A stretch of DNA of 60,000 nucleotides from Tubulanus polymorphus (lineage: Eukaryota > Nemertea > Palaeonemertea > Tubulaniformes > Tubulanidae). The stretch covers positions 5,272,501 through 5,332,500 of the forward strand of contig NC_134035.1 in assembly GCF_964204645.1 (NCBI RefSeq), written 5' to 3'. A program made the translations under genes and the position numbers. The stretch's first letter is position 1, and the number at the start of each line of letters is the position of its first letter. This document shows, piece by piece, positions 30,101 to 32,868 of this stretch. The notes beneath the pieces were generated by a model, which did not search any database, had not been told where the DNA came from, and saw nothing but the letters and a program-made list of their open reading frames with translations.

Positions 30101-32572
30101 ATTCTTCCGCCTGAGTGGTCCTCGAGTGGAACACAACCGGCCCCGATGAAAAGCTCGCGTCCGAATGAAAAGATTACGCCTGGTTTTCTTAGCCCGGGAA
30201 AGAGGCGTAGTCGTCGAGATGATTAAAAAGATTTGAAGAGTCCTTACAGCTAATATAAACGACCTATAAAGCAGCTGGCTTCAGACTTGAGCACGATTCT
30301 ATATCAAACAGATGCTAAACATGATTGTAATCGTGTCCCAGTTCCGCAGTTTGGGTTGAATTTCTCACCCTTTGAAAATTGAAACCGGGGCCCTAGCTTC
30401 ACTGATTAGTAGACTGAGCTTACTAAATGACAATTATTCGAGCCATCTAAAATGCCACAGTACATCAGGTCACGATATTGGCCTGCAATGTCCATTTAAT
30501 TCATGTGGAAATAATTTCGAGAAAAAGTCATCGTTTCCAGTCACATGGTTTCTGAAACATGGTTTCAAATCACCGTAAATCGAGGATTATTGACCAATAT
30601 AATGATACTGATTCATCCGTGGATGACATGGATATGGTGTTAACATTGATAAGGAATTAGGCCTATCGACTATTAACGATAATGAATCTGCCATGGAGGA
30701 AGTTGACACTAATGAATTATTCTGCGATGAAGTAAATGATGACCAAGTGATATTGATGTTATGATGACCAAGTGATATTGATGCTGTAAACGAAATTTTT
30801 CAAGTTTCTCTGATTAAAATGAGCCTACTAAAAAGCAAAATTACTCGATATCACAAACCATCCCCAGAAAATTCTGACCACGCTTCTCGGGTAACGTAAC
30901 TTATTGTCTCTGAATACAAAATTTTCATTTTGTTTAGCAACAAATGCGTAGAAAACTTTCAATATGGAAAAAAGGAACGCAAGGCTTAGAAATGAGTGAA
31001 AAACAGCCAGATCGTAGCGCTAACGCAGCTGAGCTTTCACCTACAACAAATATGAATGCCAATGTTTACTAATGAATTTTCAGCTATATACACTAGTAAG
31101 CCAAGTGTTTACATTTAGACAATAGTAGCATTAAATAGTTCGACAATAAAATCTTCACTTGTTGACCCGATACAAGTCAATCGAATTATCTACTTCACAC
31201 AGGGTCATAAAAATCCCTGGATGAATAACACGCTAGGACCTCTCATTATAACGAACATCAGGGGACCAGAAAATCTGTTAGTTAAATGAAATACCGCAAT
31301 CAAATGGGCCTACCAGGTATGTAATAAGCCCAAGACTCTTGTAGACCTATCTTAAGTAATAAATTTGGTCTAAGCTCGAAAAAGGTGTCCTATGTTTAAA
31401 ACAGTTCAGATGCGCTCCTCTAGTAAGTGTTGTCTGATTAGAACGGTCTTTAGATGAGTCTTAAACTGTTAGAAAATCAATTGAAATTGCTGAAACAATA
31501 TTCAGGTACGTTAAATGTACGTCTAAAATATAACGTCACATTTTGAAATTGTATATTGAAATATGAAGTGGTAGATTAGCATATGTAAACCATATATGAG
31601 ATAGCAGTGAAGGGTTGGAGCCATCAGGTCTACAATCTAATAGTTTAAATATCTCCTCATATCCCGGCCAATAAGCCTATACTATACTAACTATATGCAA
31701 TATTTATGACCATATAACCATTAACTATATACAGCTTATCTAAATTATCATTTAGTGATGAAAATATCTGCCAGGCGCCGTGCACAGGGTGGCCGGGTCC
31801 ATCAACAACTCATCTATAGTCAAATAGGCCTATATATTCCTTCTCTCTTCTGTCTAATAGCTTCCCCAATTCGTTGCGAGACCACTCTAATTGCAGGACT
31901 AGAAGGAGGCGTGATGAGAGCTTGGAGTAATCTGACTCCCAAGAACAAGAACCAGTACCTGTCTACTTACATTAGGGACTACATTTTGTAACTGCGTTTT
32001 TTATTGTGATTTCCTGTAAATTCTGTAGGCTATTTTATCCTTTTTTCATCTTAATTGTTACAAAACCTGACTTGTATTTTATATTAAGGACAATAAAGAT
32101 ATTACGGTATATATTACTCAGCCAGGTATACTACTATTCATTTAAATACTCCAGCACACTCGCATTCGCGATTATTTTTTGGAGCGTGCGAGTCTGTGTT
32201 AGAGGAGAAAGAAAAAGAGTGTGCATGGAAAATCCGATTAATAATAATAATAAAAGAGATAACGTACATTTTAAAAACACTTAATAGGATTACTAGTACT
32301 GGCTTCGACCTAAGCCCTACCCAGGGCCCTTAACCAGCCCTAAAAAAACCTGCTCGGCCTACCTCATCATTAATACATACACATTATCTTTACCTGAATC
32401 AATTCATACACGACCCGGCTGCAACTTTAAAACAAGTAGCAAGATAAATAAAATCTAAATTTAAATTGACAGTTGAATCGCTCGAGAGAGGGAAAAAATC
32501 GTTTTTCTTACCAGTAAAAACAGCAGCAGTGATAACAAATGAACAAACTCCGAACTTCCAATAACTTATCAT
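59..32572 (-). CDS. LRP4: LRP4-like LDL receptor-related protein, 24 exons, 3' end outside window
   Basis: A single-pass cell-surface receptor. In vertebrates LRP4 binds agrin and activates MuSK at neuromuscular synapses, and it binds sclerostin and Wise to restrain Wnt signalling; those roles are family knowledge, not shown here. Joining 24 exons through GT-AG introns keeps one frame for 1,702 codons: signal peptide (1-20), eight LDLa modules (about 30-355), EGF and calcium-type EGF (357-440), then four YWTD beta-propellers each followed by an EGF (to about 1656) and a stalk. Human LRP4 is about 1,905 residues with the same order. LRP4 is favoured over LRP5/6 because eight LDLa precede the propellers (LRP5/6 have three after them), and because stretches such as [11 protein letters not shown] and AKHHVIE match LRP4. 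Exons: 32512-32572, 23024-23179, 15852-15968, 15284-15397, 12415-12534, 11794-11919, 11352-11471, 10924-11040, 10345-10482, 9879-10004, 9649-9774, 8612-8999, 7876-8093, 7128-7427, 6520-6728, 5789-5976, 4852-5243, 4454-4585, 4238-4375, 3403-3824, 2534-3119, 1856-2122, 870-1277, 59-197. Confidence 0.95.
198..869. other. LRP4 intron 23
   Basis: Non-coding, 672 bases. The main content is the TTAA-flanked MITE at 542-829; the rest is AT-rich sequence with no recognisable feature. Confidence 0.8.
542..829. mobile_element. piggyBac-type MITE, TTAA-flanked
   Basis: Element of 280 bases (546-825) between two TTAA tetranucleotides (542-545 and 826-829). The termini are inverted copies: CCCTTTCAGTGC at the left and the reverse complement of CCCTTTCAGCGC at the right. 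Inside are several short palindromes around CACTGCGGTG and CTCCGCGGTG. TTAA target duplication with a CCC start is the signature of the piggyBac superfamily. No transposase is present, so it is non-autonomous. Confidence 0.75.
870..1277 (-). CDS. LRP4: LRP4 exon 23: propeller 4 end and final EGF
   Basis: Residues about 1521-1656. YWVD and YWTDW cores, then [18 protein letters not shown] and an EGF-like module ([24 protein letters not shown]). Human LRP4 has SPQRQTGTNAC and ends its last EGF similarly (CACPDEPDSQPC). This completes the globular ectodomain. Confidence 0.95.
1278..1855. other. LRP4 intron 22, no feature seen
   Basis: 578 bases of AT-rich intron. I see no repeat, ORF or terminal inverted structure that I can support. 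Confidence 0.6.
1856..2122 (-). CDS. LRP4: LRP4 exon 22: beta-propeller 4, blades 2-3
   Basis: Residues about 1432-1520: [36 protein letters not shown], then [15 protein letters not shown]. Matches human [20 protein letters not shown]. Ends HDDL plus one base of Gly, completed by exon 23 to DLGWPNGL. Confidence 0.95.
2210..2483. mobile_element. AGGGTGGCC-family MITE copy 1 (degenerate)
   Basis: Intronic repeat related to those at 3880-4153 and 8213-8492: shared order of a CTGCCCA start, a [23 protein letters not shown] middle, GATAAAGAAACA, GTAGCATTA, then a pyrimidine-rich TTCCAGGTTTTTGG section and a GTGGCCACCCC end. The left terminus is eroded. TIRs beginning CAGGG suggest a hAT-type origin, but I see no clean 8-base target duplication. 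Confidence 0.5.
2534..3119 (-). CDS. LRP4: LRP4 exon 21: propeller 3 end, EGF, propeller 4 start
   Basis: Residues about 1237-1431, the longest exon. It closes propeller 3 ([15 protein letters not shown]), encodes an EGF-like module ([13 protein letters not shown], then [16 protein letters not shown]) and starts propeller 4 ([34 protein letters not shown]). In the EGF the common NNGGC reads KKSSC, but the Cys are kept. YYTD and [10 protein letters not shown]-type residues are also seen in human LRP4. Confidence 0.95.
3210..3358. repeat. Foldback element in LRP4 intron 20
   Basis: Two arms of about 30 bases are inverted copies: GAAATCCCACAATAATTAAG at 3211 and its near reverse complement ending in GCGATTTC at 3358. 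A second nested hairpin (ATTAGCCATTATAAGACG and its complement) fills the centre. It makes up about half of this 283-base intron. Confidence 0.65.
3403..3824 (-). CDS. LRP4: LRP4 exon 20: beta-propeller 3, central blades
   Basis: Residues about 1096-1236. Four LDL-receptor class B cores: YWAD, YWTD, FWVDWG and IWVD. The third and fourth depart from strict YWTD but keep the Trp-x-Asp pair. In vertebrates this propeller binds sclerostin and Wise. Phase 1 in, phase 0 out at a GTAAGT donor. Confidence 0.95.
3880..4153. mobile_element. AGGGTGGCC-family MITE copy 2
   Basis: Begins CAGGGTCGGCCAC and ends GTGGTCACCCGTG, imperfect inverted termini. The interior matches copies at 2210 and 8213 in order and wording (CTGCCCATTTACAA, ACAATTCATTCATTTTTCA, CTGATAAAGAAACA). 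Non-autonomous; superfamily (hAT-like) is inferred from the CAGGG termini. Confidence 0.6.
4238..4375 (-). CDS. LRP4: LRP4 exon 19: beta-propeller 3, first blade
   Basis: Residues about 1050-1095: [20 protein letters not shown] and [17 protein letters not shown], aligning with human NSFLIFARRIDIRMVSLDI. Ends DPYEG; the Gly codon is completed in exon 20, giving EGKVYWADS. Confidence 0.95.
4454..4585 (-). CDS. LRP4: LRP4 exon 18: EGF after propeller 2
   Basis: Residues about 1006-1049. EGF-like module with [12 protein letters not shown], then [17 protein letters not shown]. The phase-1 boundaries join the flanking propellers in frame. Confidence 0.95.
4852..5243 (-). CDS. LRP4: LRP4 exon 17: beta-propeller 2, blades 3-6
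   Basis: Residues about 876-1005. Three blade cores are seen in order: YWTDWG, YWAD (with [16 protein letters not shown], as in human LRP4) and YWTDWE. It ends in the RMFHRYRQS linker to the EGF of exon 18. Confidence 0.95.
5316..5464. repeat. Foldback element in LRP4 intron 16
   Basis: GAGCAAAACTCACTGGTTGA at the left is mirrored by the reverse complement of GAGCAAAACCCACAGTTGAT at the right, with pairing continuing imperfectly for about 65 bases inward (TGACAGTTCCAAAG against CTTGAAACCGTCA). It occupies the centre of the 545-base intron; the rest shows no feature. Confidence 0.6.
5789..5976 (-). CDS. LRP4: LRP4 exon 16: beta-propeller 2, second blade
   Basis: Residues about 813-875: [20 protein letters not shown] and [20 protein letters not shown]. 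Phase 0 in, phase 2 out: the exon ends GG before a GTACGT donor, and exon 17 completes the Gly codon to give [10 protein letters not shown]. Confidence 0.94.
5977..6519. other. LRP4 intron 15
   Basis: 543 bases. The visible structure is a GC-rich hairpin near 6153-6190 (AGCCGCTGTCAGCG...AGCCGCCGAGAGCGGCT) and a short palindrome GGAATTCCATGGAATCC near 6292. No coding potential seen. A TE boundary at the TTAA near 6151 is possible but I found no matching partner terminus. Confidence 0.5.
6520..6728 (-). CDS. LRP4: LRP4 exon 15: beta-propeller 2, first blade
   Basis: Residues about 743-812: [19 protein letters not shown], then [19 protein letters not shown]. The exon ends after a Glu codon at a donor reading GTTCGT, which is poor beyond the GT. 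Joining there restores the expected [15 protein letters not shown] sequence of exon 16, so the site is well supported despite its weakness. Confidence 0.92.
6986..7095. mobile_element. Palindromic MITE, CCAGTTCCACAGTT termini, copy 1
   Basis: Termini GATCCAGTTCCACAGTT and AACTGTGGAACTGAACC are inverted copies; the middle carries a second inverted pair around GAGTTAACTC. The same family recurs at 10529-10676 in another LRP4 intron. Only about 110 bases, no coding capacity. Confidence 0.6.
7128..7427 (-). CDS. LRP4: LRP4 exon 14: propeller 1 last blade and EGF
   Basis: Residues about 643-742. [20 protein letters not shown] closes propeller 1, followed by [18 protein letters not shown] and an EGF-like module ([21 protein letters not shown]). 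[11 protein letters not shown] is identical to human LRP4, the strongest single match supporting orthology. The upper splice site is TTTCTAG. Confidence 0.95.
7437..7573. repeat. Two-copy tandem duplication, about 70 bp
   Basis: AATATCAAATTCTAATGACA...GGAGTCACATATCTACC...ATAACAATTTC is repeated as AATATCTAATTCTCATGACA...GGAGTCACATATCTATTC...ATAACAATTTC. Diverged local duplication in LRP4 intron 13. Confidence 0.6.
7637..7777. mobile_element. Palindromic MITE with GGGCCCAGTTT-like termini
   Basis: CCTGAGCCCAGTTTCAAGAA at the left pairs with TTTTTGCAAAACTGGGCCCA plus ACTCAGG at the right. The arms include AAAAAGTTTAA / TTAACTTTTT. A non-coding foldback in LRP4 intron 13. Confidence 0.5.
7876..8093 (-). 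CDS. LRP4: LRP4 exon 13: beta-propeller 1, middle blades
   Basis: Residues about 571-642. YWTDWG and YWAD blade cores, with WPNGLTLDY between them and DAKHHVIE, a stretch identical in human LRP4. Phase 2 in, phase 1 out, donor GTAAGT. Confidence 0.95.
8213..8492. mobile_element. AGGGTGGCC-family MITE copy 3 (best preserved)
   Basis: Starts CAGGGTGGCCACAG and ends TGGTGGCTGCCCTG, an imperfect inverted pair of about 14 bases. The interior is shared with copies at 2210 and 3880. The right half is made of short variants of TTCCCTGATTTTTCCAGG. No transposase ORF. Confidence 0.65.
8612..8999 (-). CDS. LRP4: LRP4 exon 12: beta-propeller 1, first blades
   Basis: Residues about 441-570. Begins with the [19 protein letters not shown] strand, then LDL-receptor class B (YWTD) repeats with YWSD and FWTD cores, including [18 protein letters not shown], nearly identical to human LRP4. 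In vertebrates propeller 1 is the agrin-binding face. The exon ends two bases into a Gly codon that exon 13 completes to give [10 protein letters not shown]. Confidence 0.95.
9000..9648. other. LRP4 intron 11
   Basis: 649 bases with no gene. A small hairpin is seen near 9450-9482 (AAGCACTTTTTAGAGATTTC... against its complement, ending AAGTACT). Nothing else supportable. Confidence 0.5.
9649..9774 (-). CDS. LRP4: LRP4 exon 11: calcium-type EGF module
   Basis: Residues about 399-440. The start DFNEC fits the calcium-binding EGF consensus (D-x-N/D-E/Q-C), followed by [12 protein letters not shown] and [11 protein letters not shown], close to human LRP4 ([23 protein letters not shown]). It leads directly into propeller 1. 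Confidence 0.95.
   Translation of the reverse strand: MLMNVKSMVRVVSLALILPVRISVRVFEDINFVTIAEAVKH
9879..10004 (-). CDS. LRP4: LRP4 exon 10: EGF-like module
   Basis: EGF-like module (residues about 357-398): [12 protein letters not shown], then CSCRSGYSL and a closing Cys, matching human LRP4 [12 protein letters not shown]. Phase 1-1, so it joins in frame to the calcium-type EGF of exon 11. Confidence 0.95.
10005..10344. other. LRP4 intron 9, no feature seen
   Basis: 340 bases of AT-rich intron with no repeat or coding signal that I can support. Confidence 0.6.
10345..10482 (-). CDS. LRP4: LRP4 exon 9: LDLa module 8
   Basis: One LDLa module (residues about 311-356): [20 protein letters not shown], then [12 protein letters not shown]. 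The longer loop before the last Cys is shared with human LRP4 module 8 (SDESPQQNC). Phase 1-1. Confidence 0.95.
10529..10676. mobile_element. Palindromic MITE, CCAGTTCCACAGTT family, copy 2 (compound)
   Basis: AACTGTGGAACTGGATCCAG (from 10602) is followed at once by CCAGTACCACAGTTGTCAGA and then a second AACTGTGGAACTGGGTC. This looks like two copies of the 6986 element joined head to tail, sharing the GATCCAGT junction. The left copy begins GATCCATTTCTACAGTACTG near 10529. Confidence 0.55.
10690..10800 (+). repeat. Possible tRNA-derived fragment
   Basis: Contains AAGTTCAAATCCCTAGG, one base off a polymerase III B box, about 45 bases after a GTCAGCTAGTAACGACTCC stretch that might be a decayed A-box region. 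No cloverleaf can be drawn. Weak. Confidence 0.25.
10924..11040 (-). CDS. LRP4: LRP4 exon 8: LDLa module 7
   Basis: One LDLa module (residues about 272-310): [20 protein letters not shown] then [10 protein letters not shown], closely matching the human module 7 ([20 protein letters not shown]). Phase 1-1, donor GTAAGT. Confidence 0.95.
11041..11351. other. LRP4 intron 7, no feature seen
   Basis: 311 bases; no repeat or coding signal seen. Confidence 0.6.
11352..11471 (-). CDS. LRP4: LRP4 exon 7: LDLa module 6
   Basis: One LDLa module (residues about 232-271): [20 protein letters not shown] and a calcium site [10 protein letters not shown]. Resembles human LRP4 module 6 (RSGEFMCDSGLCINAGWRC). 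Phase 1-1, donor GTAAGT. Confidence 0.95.
11535..11620 (+). repeat. B-box-bearing SINE-like fragment
   Basis: CGGGTTCGATTCCGGCTGG (about 11578-11596) is a perfect polymerase III B box (GGTTCGATTCC) within complementary flanks, preceded by GGTGTGATGCTGTTGCCTTC. The upstream half does not form a tRNA cloverleaf, so this is more likely a SINE relic than a tRNA gene. Confidence 0.35.
11794..11919 (-). CDS. LRP4: LRP4 exon 6: LDLa module 5
   Basis: One LDLa module (residues about 190-231) with six Cys. The conserved calcium motif SDE reads SEE here (GDWSEERVC), a conservative change at a residue that is nearly invariant in functional LDLa modules. Human LRP4 has GDWSDESDC at this place. Donor GTTAGT; phase 1-1. 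Confidence 0.93.
11920..12414. other. LRP4 intron 5, no feature seen
   Basis: 495 bases; no repeat or coding signal that I can support. Confidence 0.6.
12415..12534 (-). CDS. LRP4: LRP4 exon 5: LDLa module 4
   Basis: One LDLa module (residues about 150-189): [20 protein letters not shown], then a calcium site ending SDGSDEESC. Phase 1-1; the donor is GTTAGT, weaker than the GTAAGT used by most of the other module exons. Confidence 0.93.
13331..13586. mobile_element. AGGGTGGCC-family repeat copy 4 (divergent)
   Basis: Begins CAGGGTGGCCAATTT and ends AAGTGGCCGAC; the interior is rich in TTCCCTGACTTTTCCCTGAT. The termini and wording link it to the copies at 2210, 3880 and 8213, but the central ATTCATTTTTCA section is missing, so it may be a different subfamily. 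Confidence 0.45.
14114..14343. mobile_element. Long inverted-repeat (foldback) element
   Basis: GAGAATCCC at 14114 and GGGATTCTC at 14335 bound arms of about 60 bases that pair through CGAAAATGTTTCCT / AGGAAACATTTTCG. The loop holds a second hairpin around GTCATCATCATTACTGAAGA. Non-coding. Confidence 0.65.
14408..15227. mobile_element. piggyBac-type MITE 2, TTAA-flanked, 812 bp
   Basis: TTAA at 14408-14411 and 15224-15227 flank inverted termini CCCATTAGCACTCAGG and the reverse complement of CCCATTAGCACTCAAG. A second inverted pair (ATTACTCCTCA / TGAGGAGTAAT) lies just inside. The TTAA duplication and CCC start match the element at 542-829, but the TIR sequence differs, so it is another subfamily. 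The interior has a TTCCCAAATATTTCC pyrimidine-rich stretch and a GGTTCGAATCCCA B-box motif at about 15106. No transposase. Confidence 0.75.
15284..15397 (-). CDS. LRP4: LRP4 exon 4: LDLa module 3
   Basis: One LDLa module (residues about 112-149): [20 protein letters not shown] followed by five consecutive Asp and GDGSDENC. Phase 1-1. The acidic run is longer than in its neighbours but keeps the calcium-binding pattern. Confidence 0.95.
15398..15851. other. LRP4 intron 3
   Basis: 454 bases. A short inverted pair (GATAATATCAAAAATACAT and ATGTATTTTTGATGATATC) lies near 15640-15700. No other feature seen. Confidence 0.5.
15852..15968 (-). CDS. LRP4: LRP4 exon 3: LDLa module 2
   Basis: One whole LDLa module (residues about 73-111): six Cys, with the calcium-site run [16 protein letters not shown]. 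Symmetric phase 1-1. This exon is the natural splice partner of both exon 2 and the candidate alternative first exon at 16417-16495, since either would donate the same single G. Confidence 0.95.
16417..16495 (-). CDS. LRP4: Candidate alternative LRP4 first exon (signal peptide)
   Basis: Within the 7 kb intron between exons 2 and 3, an ATG opens a frame reading [20 protein letters not shown] and then YFTAVK, ending one base into a codon at an AAAG|GTAGTA donor. The hydrophobic core and small residues near its end look like a secretory signal. The phase (1) and strand are those needed to splice into exon 3, only 450 bases away, giving ...[17 protein letters not shown]. The product would lack exon 2 and hence the first LDLa module. 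The frame has no earlier in-frame ATG before an upstream stop. The open frame, donor and phase are seen; use as an exon is inferred. Confidence 0.5.
16496..17950. other. Region 5' of the candidate alternative first exon
   Basis: On the minus strand this is immediately upstream of the candidate first exon, so it would be its promoter and leader. I see a CACGTGAC E-box-like site near 16573-16580 and moderately CpG-rich stretches around 16960-17170, but no convincing TATA box or initiator. The short frames here look random. Confidence 0.3.
17951..18365 (+). repeat. 109-bp minisatellite, four copies
   Basis: CAGAACTTCACCTGA...CATTTTATCAGCAAACTTTC...GATCGTCCACACTTCACATATG starts at about 17951, 18060, 18170 and 18279, spacing 109-110 bases. 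The copies are diverged and the last is partial. Short frames across it (around 17977-18389) reflect the repeat, not genes. Confidence 0.8.
18390..19170. other. LRP4 intron 2 segment, no feature seen
   Basis: No gene or repeat that I can support. A purine-rich patch (AAAAGGGTGGAGGGGAGGTGG) lies near 18685. Confidence 0.5.
19171..19500. mobile_element. B-box inverted-repeat element A
   Basis: The right arm (about 19396-19500) reads CTGCGCAACTCGTCTGGTGT, GGCAGGGTTTCATGCC, then CCATCAGGTTCGAATTCCTG. The left arm (19171-19245) is a diverged reverse complement (GATTTGAACGTGATGGCATC, ACCTGCCACAGACCGAGTGCGC). About 150 bases separate them. The GGTTCGAATTCC motif is near the polymerase III B box. 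The same architecture is seen at 23264-23580. Could be a tRNA-derived SINE pair inserted head to head, or a foldback transposon. Confidence 0.55.
19501..21170. other. LRP4 intron 2 segment
   Basis: Contains a short GAC-triplet run near 19856-19876. A plus-strand ATG frame of 91 codons (19949-20224) preceded by an AG looks unremarkable and has no recognisable domain. No element boundaries seen. Confidence 0.4.
21171..21450 (+). repeat. Two-copy tandem repeat, about 159 bp spacing
   Basis: ACTGGTCTCAGTTTTAACGA, GAGGGCGACACCAGCG and AGTCTACAGTT recur in the same order at 21171 and 21330. The copies have diverged by several indels. Confidence 0.7.
21524..21778 (+). CDS. Small ORF, 84 codons, doubtful
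   Basis: Complete ATG-to-TGA frame beginning [20 protein letters not shown] and ending NLINASRKY, with higher GC than its surroundings. No domain, signal peptide or membrane segment recognised. It lies on the strand opposite LRP4, inside its intron 2. A perfect 43-bp tandem duplication starts at 21761 inside the last codons and continues past the stop. It could be a chance frame in a GC-rich non-coding segment; I lean that way. Confidence 0.2.
   Translation: MRRIMRDNTKNSSGGDDSFHRSPDRFSTAAPSGQLLHFYLSHLRNDLFTPSSEKNTNFRKSAGRAVNRTVLSFTRNLINASRKY
21761..21846 (+). repeat. Perfect 43-bp tandem duplication
   Basis: GCATCTAGGAAGTACTGAAT...GGGATGTATGGAC occurs twice back to back, at 21761 and 21804, with no difference seen. 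Recent local duplication. Confidence 0.9.
22132..22148 (+). repeat. Poly-C tract of 17
   Basis: Uninterrupted run of C following TCCACCCT; the minus (LRP4-sense) strand is a G17 tract in intron 2. Length is likely to be unreliable in sequencing. Confidence 0.9.
22362..22960 (+). repeat. B-box minisatellite, about 50-bp period
   Basis: About twelve copies of a unit reading GGAATGTGGCAGTCTTACAA, CGCCATCAGGTTCGAATCCC, TGTGAGG. Six copies keep a perfect polymerase III B box (GGTTCGAATCC, for example near 22431, 22481, 22668, 22717, 22817, 22866); others carry one-base variants (GGTTCAAATCC, TGTTCGAACCC). The unit matches the B-box half of the arms of the elements at 19171-19500 and 23264-23580, so the array probably grew from such an arm. 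It ends about 60 bases from LRP4 exon 2. Confidence 0.85.
23024..23179 (-). CDS. LRP4: LRP4 exon 2: LDLa module 1 (atypical)
   Basis: The exon encodes residues 21-72, ending in an LDL-receptor class A module with the unusual spacing typical of the first LRP4 module, including [16 protein letters not shown] and then GGTDEERC. Human LRP4 has the same extra Cys pair (CTC...). The usual SDE calcium motif reads TDE here. Both splice sites are good (acceptor TTTACAG, donor GTAAGT) and phases are 1-1. It lies between a B-box minisatellite and a B-box inverted-repeat element. Confidence 0.92.
23264..23580. mobile_element. B-box inverted-repeat element B
   Basis: Right arm (23495-23580): GCTGCGCACTCTGTCTAGTG, TAGCAGGGTTTCGTACCATGG, GCCATCAGGTTCGAATCCCT. 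Left arm (23264-23357) is its reverse complement with the matching motifs GGTTCGAACCTGATGGC and CCCCTGCCACAC. The 140-base spacer differs from that of element A. It lies about 85 bases upstream of LRP4 exon 2 in gene orientation. Confidence 0.6.
23581..24290. other. LRP4 intron 1 segment, no feature seen
   Basis: No gene or element boundary that I can support. A short TTGTTCTAGATTTTTCTTATTTCC...AGGGTCAGCAACCAC stretch near 23734 resembles the end of an AGGGTGGCC-family repeat but is too short to call. Confidence 0.4.
24290..24375. repeat. CTG/CAG inverted triplet repeats
   Basis: CGCTACTGCTGCTGCTGCCG (about 24290-24309) and, about 40 bases on, TAGCAGCAGCAGCAGCAGCA ending near 24374 are inverted copies, joined by CGCGA / TCGCG. 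Together they could fold into a hairpin. A plus-strand frame through it is alanine-rich for this reason only. Confidence 0.8.
24376..25699. other. LRP4 intron 1 segment
   Basis: Overlapping frames of 66-71 codons on both strands at about 24773-25001 lie in a less AT-rich patch. Neither has a recognisable domain, and the plus-strand one lacks an ATG. Otherwise no feature seen. Confidence 0.35.
25700..25774 (-). pseudogene. tRNA pseudogene or SINE head
   Basis: On the minus strand a 75-base segment runs GCCAGAA...CTCTGGC, giving six pairs of a seven-base acceptor stem. It contains an A-box-like TAGTGCTCTAGTGGG and a B-box-like AGTTCGAATCCC at tRNA spacing. The T stem (CCAAG against CCCAC) does not pair and the anticodon arm is imperfect, so it cannot be a working tRNA. 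A decayed tRNA or the head of a tRNA-derived SINE fits. Confidence 0.5.
25795..25950 (+). repeat. Degenerate GGTGACTGGTGACT repeat
   Basis: Imperfect tandem variants of GGTGACTGGTGACTAGTCAGATG fill this stretch. No clear fixed period. Confidence 0.5.
26668..26945 (+). repeat. 50-bp minisatellite, about five copies
   Basis: CTCCCTCTCAGACCCATACA, CCTACCCCTCTATCAGCACCATCCACCCAA repeats with an exact 50-base spacing (TCAGCACCAT at 26701, 26751, 26801, 26851), then decays into shorter copies. Since 50 is not a multiple of three, the Pro/Ser/Thr-rich frame across it (26613-26984) changes phase between copies and is not a gene. Confidence 0.9.
26946..30400. other. LRP4 intron 1 segment, simple repeats only
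   Basis: No gene seen on either strand. Short simple repeats: GT at about 28662-28670, GA at about 28770-28783 and 28922-28935. The remaining short frames have no recognisable domain. Confidence 0.5.
30420..30890 (+). pseudogene. Decayed C2H2 zinc-finger fragment, repeat-like
   Basis: A frame reads [18 protein letters not shown]; after a one-base frame change it continues QSHMVS, together resembling a C2H2 finger (C-x4-C-x12-H). Further frames downstream are acidic ([20 protein letters not shown]) and then read [21 protein letters not shown] zinc finger followed by an acidic segment and a Leu-rich one recalls a multicopy, transposon-like gene family of invertebrates. Several frameshifts and stops make it a pseudogene. 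Family assignment is a tentative recollection. Confidence 0.3.
31861..32110 (+). other. Candidate orphan 3'-terminal exon
   Basis: A strong acceptor-like sequence (TTCCTTCTCTCTTCTGTCTAATAG, split as pyrimidine tract plus TAATAG ending at 31860) precedes a frame reading [20 protein letters not shown] and ending STYIRDYIL at a TAA at 31989-31991. An AATAAA poly(A) signal follows at 32092. This looks like the last exon of a plus-strand gene, but I find no upstream exons and do not recognise the protein. It lies in LRP4 intron 1, antisense to LRP4. It could be a relic or chance. Confidence 0.3.
32512..32572 (-). CDS. LRP4: LRP4 exon 1: start codon and signal peptide
   Basis: The exon reads [20 protein letters not shown] and ends one base into the next codon at a GTAAGA donor. 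The short basic start followed by a hydrophobic run is a typical secretory signal; cleavage probably falls among the VFATAA residues completed by exon 2. The ATG at 32572 is the only in-frame one, because an upstream TAA closes the frame. The phase matches the acceptor of exon 2. Two short upstream ORFs precede it. The assignment rests on signal-peptide character and splice phase across a 9.3 kb intron, so RNA evidence would still be valuable. Confidence 0.8.
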
Positions 32573-32612
32573 CCTACTAGTCTTATCATCGGCGGCTGCA
32601 TTGATAATCCAT
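32569..32612 (-). promoter_or_regulatory. Two upstream ORFs in the LRP4 leader
   Basis: Two short frames precede the LRP4 start on the same strand. One runs 32612-32586 (ATG, 8 codons, TGA). The other runs 32601-32569 ([10 protein letters not shown] then TGA), and its TGA overlaps the LRP4 ATG as ATGA. If the transcript starts upstream of both, they would be expected to lower initiation or support reinitiation at the LRP4 start. The overlap is seen in the sequence; any effect on translation is inference. Confidence 0.5.
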
Positions 32613-32620
32613 ATAGATAT

Positions 32621-32652
32621 AAACTGACACTGGCGTTAAGTGTTTATTAAAT
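32621..32652 (-). promoter_or_regulatory. Possible LRP4 core promoter (Inr and TATA-like)
   Basis: On the minus strand the sequence TCAGTTT (32627-32621) fits an initiator, with A+1 at 32625. An AT-rich TAATAAA lies about 20-25 bases upstream, slightly closer than a canonical TATA box. Transcription from here would leave a leader of about 53 bases before the LRP4 ATG. This is motif matching only. Confidence 0.25.
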
Positions 32653-32868
32653 CAGTTTTTTTTCCAAGCGAACTGATTTGACACTCATCGCAGTTTTCAT
32701 CATGTTTACATATGATCGACGGGAACAGTATACGGATTGAAGAACGGACGATGAATTTACACGGATTACTGCTCGGACTGGTGAGGAACTTCATGGACTA
32801 GCGACCGGACGACAACATCAATACAATTCAATCGACGCTTTATTCATAAAATTTTTACCTGGCCCGCC

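Noticed and set aside
59-32572. LRP5/6, LRP1/2 or the LDL receptor itself.
   Set aside because: LRP5/6 place LDLa after the propellers; LRP1/2 are much larger with mixed clusters; LDLR has one propeller. Eight LDLa, two EGF and four propellers with LRP4-type sequence fit LRP4 alone.
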